DNA of 64,000 nt from Fontivivens sp964399735. GTDB lineage: Bacteria > Zhuqueibacterota > Zhuqueibacteria > Residuimicrobiales > Krinioviventaceae. A program made the position numbers and the translations under genes. Where the stretch lies: positions 11,344-75,343 of the forward strand of contig CAYNSO010000006.1 of assembly GCA_964399735.1 (NCBI GenBank), read 5' to 3'. Shown here one piece after another: positions 61,761 to 64,000 of this stretch; position 1 is the first letter of the stretch, and every line of letters begins with the position of its first letter. The notes under the pieces are model-generated. The model ran no database searches. It was not told the origin of the DNA and saw nothing but the letters and a program-made list of their open reading frames with translations.

Positions 61761-63432
61761 AAAACTGCATAATCCCCCACGCTATCAGCACTAAAACGCC
61801 TACCATGCCCCAAGCCAGGAAAAATCCAAGCAGATCTTCGCGATAACGCTTAAAGAATCCCTGCCAGCGTTCTTTCGTTAACCAGCCAGGCAAATCCAGC
61901 AAGATCAAGTCCTGCCCATGTTCTTTAGCCAGCGGTTTCTCTTTGATTGCAGCGCCGGTATCGGAGAGGCGGTTCATGTTGTCGAAAAACCGGGCAATGC
62001 GTTGCGGTTCCTCAGCTTTGGTCAGCAAACTGACAATAATCAGAGTAGCAAAACCAACCAGCATGGCCCAGCCAAACGGCTCCGGAGTCCATTTGTACAC
62101 CAGCATCAGTGTACCGGTTTCCAGATAATTCAACAAATAATATAAACCGAATGATGAAATTACCGCTGCCGTAGCGCCATAGCGATTGGCCCGTTTCCAT
62201 AAAATGCCGCCGAAAATCATAATACCCATGAATGCGGCAATGGTTTCGGTAAACAGAAACGCATGCAAAACATTTTTAACTGTTAATGCAAACAAAACTC
62301 CCAGAATGGTTAGAAAAAATCCGGAAATCCGGCCGATTTGCAAAATTTCTTTTTCCGGGGCATCTTTTTTAATATATGGCTGATACAGGTTACGGGTGAA
62401 CAATGCCCCGGCATTGACCATAAAGGTTGAACAGGATGACATATTGGCCGCTAAAATTGAAGCGATCATCAGGCCCACCAAACCCGGCGCCAGCAGTTCG
62501 CGGGTGGCATAACCAAATGCCAATTCCGGGTCCGGCAGAGTTTCACCACGTTGAATAATCAAAGCAGCGACAATTATACCGGTTAATGCCCAGCCTATCG
62601 TGCACAACCTTTTAACAAAAGCGCCATACGTTTGGCCTACCCGCCCGGCGCGTTCTGTATTACCGGTGGCACACATGGAAAGGATATGAGGTTGTGCAGT
62701 AATGCCGACAATCCCGTTTACCGCCAGCATTAAAATCATAAACAAGCCCATCCCGCTTTCCTGGCTAAAAAGTTTAAAAAAGTCCGGGGATAAATTTTCA
62801 CGCATCCCGCTAAACCCGCCTACCTGGATAAGCCCGGAGGGGATCAGCAGCAGGGAAAGGACAATAATCATTAGAGCTTGTAAAAAGTTGAGATATGCCG
62901 AAGTGACCAAACCCCCGAAAAAGCTGTATAACATAAATACCGCGCTCATGGCAATGATAATACCGGTAGGAGAAATTTGATGACCTCCGACAATGGAAAT
63001 AACCTTGGCCGCGCCTTGCAGCATAACACCCTGGTTAAAAACGAAATAGGCAATTGCAAAAATAGTATAAATAACGCCCAATTGCGGACTGTAGCGATCC
63101 TCGACCATTTCGCCGATAGTGGTGCGTTCGCTACGCCGGTACCAGGGGGCAATGAGCCAGTAAAACGGGGTGATGATCATGTTCTTCCACTGGTACCAGA
63201 TTGTGGAAAAACCCAGTTGATATGTGGCGCCGGTTTGCGCAACAAAGTTTTCTGCGTGGGTGCCGGTGCCGAAGGCCTGGCCCATCATGATCCACCATTT
63301 GAATTTGCGCTCGCCGCGAAAATAGCTGTCACTGGTTTTGATGTTCCGCGCAATCCATAAACCCCAGATGGAAATAAATACAAAATAAGCAATGATAACA
63401 AGCATATCCCAGATGTTAAAGCCAAGCAGCAT
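61759..63432 (-). CDS. Sodium:solute symporter family protein
   Basis: 557 residues with about 13 membrane helices, SSS family. Recognisable segments are the sodium-site region in AQTGATYQLGFS, LMIASILAANMSSCSTFMVN and GITAQPHILSMCAT, where AQPHIL parallels the GQPHILARF stretch of PutP. It is longer than PutP by a C-terminal extension (about 500-557) with one extra helix. The substrate is unknown; family members carry sugars, amino acids, acetate or iodide. AGGAGAAGG precedes the ATG. It is unrelated to putP at 18278 except by family. Confidence 0.9.
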   Translation of the reverse strand: MLLGFNIWDMLVIIAYFVFISIWGLWIARNIKTSDSYFRGERKFKWWIMMGQAFGTGTHAENFVAQTGATYQLGFSTIWYQWKNMIITPFYWLIAPWYRRSERTTIGEMVEDRYSPQLGVIYTIFAIAYFVFNQGVMLQGAAKVISIVGGHQISPTGIIIAMSAVFMLYSFFGGLVTSAYLNFLQALMIIVLSLLLIPSGLIQVGGFSGMRENLSPDFFKLFSQESGMGLFMILMLAVNGIVGITAQPHILSMCATGNTERAGRVGQTYGAFVKRLCTIGWALTGIIVAALIIQRGETLPDPELAFGYATRELLAPGLVGLMIASILAANMSSCSTFMVNAGALFTRNLYQPYIKKDAPEKEILQIGRISGFFLTILGVLFALTVKNVLHAFLFTETIAAFMGIMIFGGILWKRANRYGATAAVISSFGLYYLLNYLETGTLMLVYKWTPEPFGWAMLVGFATLIIVSLLTKAEEPQRIARFFDNMNRLSDTGAAIKEKPLAKEHGQDLILLDLPGWLTKERWQGFFKRYREDLLGFFLAWGMVGVLVLIAWGIMQF

Positions 63433-64000
63433 GTCCTTCTCCTGTTAATGATTACCTGCAGACAGGGTTCCGCGCCGTTTTCCGAACCCGTTAATTGAAA
63501 CGTATCGGGTAATATACAATTTTTTATAATAAATAACAGGGAATTATTGAAAAATTTTATGTGCCGGTTATATTATTAACAAGGTAAATGATAAATGCAG
63601 AGAAATGATATATAGTATAATGCTTATTTTGAATTGGAGAACTTTTCAATAATTAGTTTAATCAAAATCAAGTCTGGGAACTCTATAAAAATACGACAAT
63701 GATTTCCCGCCCAAGCTCAAGTACTGATATTTCGGGAATATTTATAGAACAATATCAAGATTTTTTAATTATGATTGCCAATAATAAAACATTGGCTCTA
63801 TATTGTTTGTAGTGGGTAATTGTCGCACTATTTTGAGAACAAAAATACAGTCATATCAGTTATCAAGACCGGGTTAATGCAACTTTTCGTTGAATAACAT
63901 TGAAAATAAATTTGTGTTTGAAGAAACATGTTATCTGCCATCTATAGAAACAAGTTTTTAAAATTATAAATTATCAAGAATAAACTGCTATCAACAAGCG
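63433..64000. other. Upstream region of the symporter gene to window end
   Basis: AT-rich stretch of 568 bases with no supported open frame, no strong hairpin and no clear promoter. It contains the leader of the minus-strand symporter gene and possibly the start of a feature outside the window. Confidence 0.4.

Overview
The window looks like chromosome of a Gram-negative bacterium of the FCB (Fibrobacteres-Chlorobi-Bacteroidetes) superphylum, outside classical Bacteroidetes; Calditrichota, KSB1, Ignavibacteriota or Marinimicrobia-like lineages fit best. The reasons are a PorV/PorQ-type outer-membrane protein, three large secreted proteins ending in a type IX (Por)-style sorting domain (two with the NYPNPFNP motif), a TonB-dependent receptor with a carboxypeptidase-regulatory domain, many lipoproteins with LspA, and moderately AT-rich DNA. 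The assignment is inferred from protein style only. I saw no rRNA, tRNA, CRISPR array, prophage or intact insertion sequence.

Layout. 1-453: hydrogenase maturation genes hypB (cut by the window edge) and hypA, minus strand. 831-9480: a plus-strand operon headed by a LacI-type regulator with a promoter and a perfect 28-base palindromic operator, then a TonB-dependent receptor, a secreted FnIII/sorting-domain protein, a PorV-like protein and an IPT/TIG lipoprotein; it ends in a strong bidirectional terminator at 9546-9583. 9613-22128: a signalling-rich stretch with a degenerate sigma-54-activator-like AAA+ protein, a ClpP paralogue whose catalytic Asp is Asn, a DoxX/TIM-barrel fusion, a hybrid histidine kinase, a class C beta-lactamase-like hydrolase, PutP, a small cupin, a PAS histidine kinase with a Cys cluster and a DUF3795 protein. 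22427-28380: a giant PKD/GEVED-repeat secreted protein and a small membrane protein.

28456-41118 is mostly minus strand: two M16 peptidases (one active, one inactive partner), lspA with a stub lipoprotein, a methyltransferase/ATP-grasp fusion, a TetR regulator with a probable self-operator, a CsgG/PEGA protein coupled to a FnIII lipoprotein, a DUF1080 lipoprotein and an OmpA protein with thrombospondin type 3 repeats. 41532-45686 is a compact plus-strand module: coiled-coil protein, cytoplasmic sensor-like protein, Rab-like small GTPase, PAS sigma-54 activator, TM-BON-OmpA protein and a small TM protein. This is my best candidate for an undescribed system: a split version of a long single-chain OmpA-family envelope sensor, wrapped around a Ras-like switch and a transcription activator. 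The GTPase appears to start at a non-canonical ATT codon.

45909-64000 holds a DUF4038 glycosidase-like lipoprotein, mntP, a small beta-barrel protein, glgB, a TraB/PrgY-like protein, a degenerate receiver protein, a PRMT-like methyltransferase, an SDR oxidoreductase, a CotH-kinase/lamin-tail secreted protein, another beta-barrel protein, a TerC-family protein, a DUF2752 protein, a small membrane protein and a sodium:solute symporter. The overall picture is a heterotroph with envelope-centred sensing, surface protein export, sugar handling and manganese or metal homeostasis.
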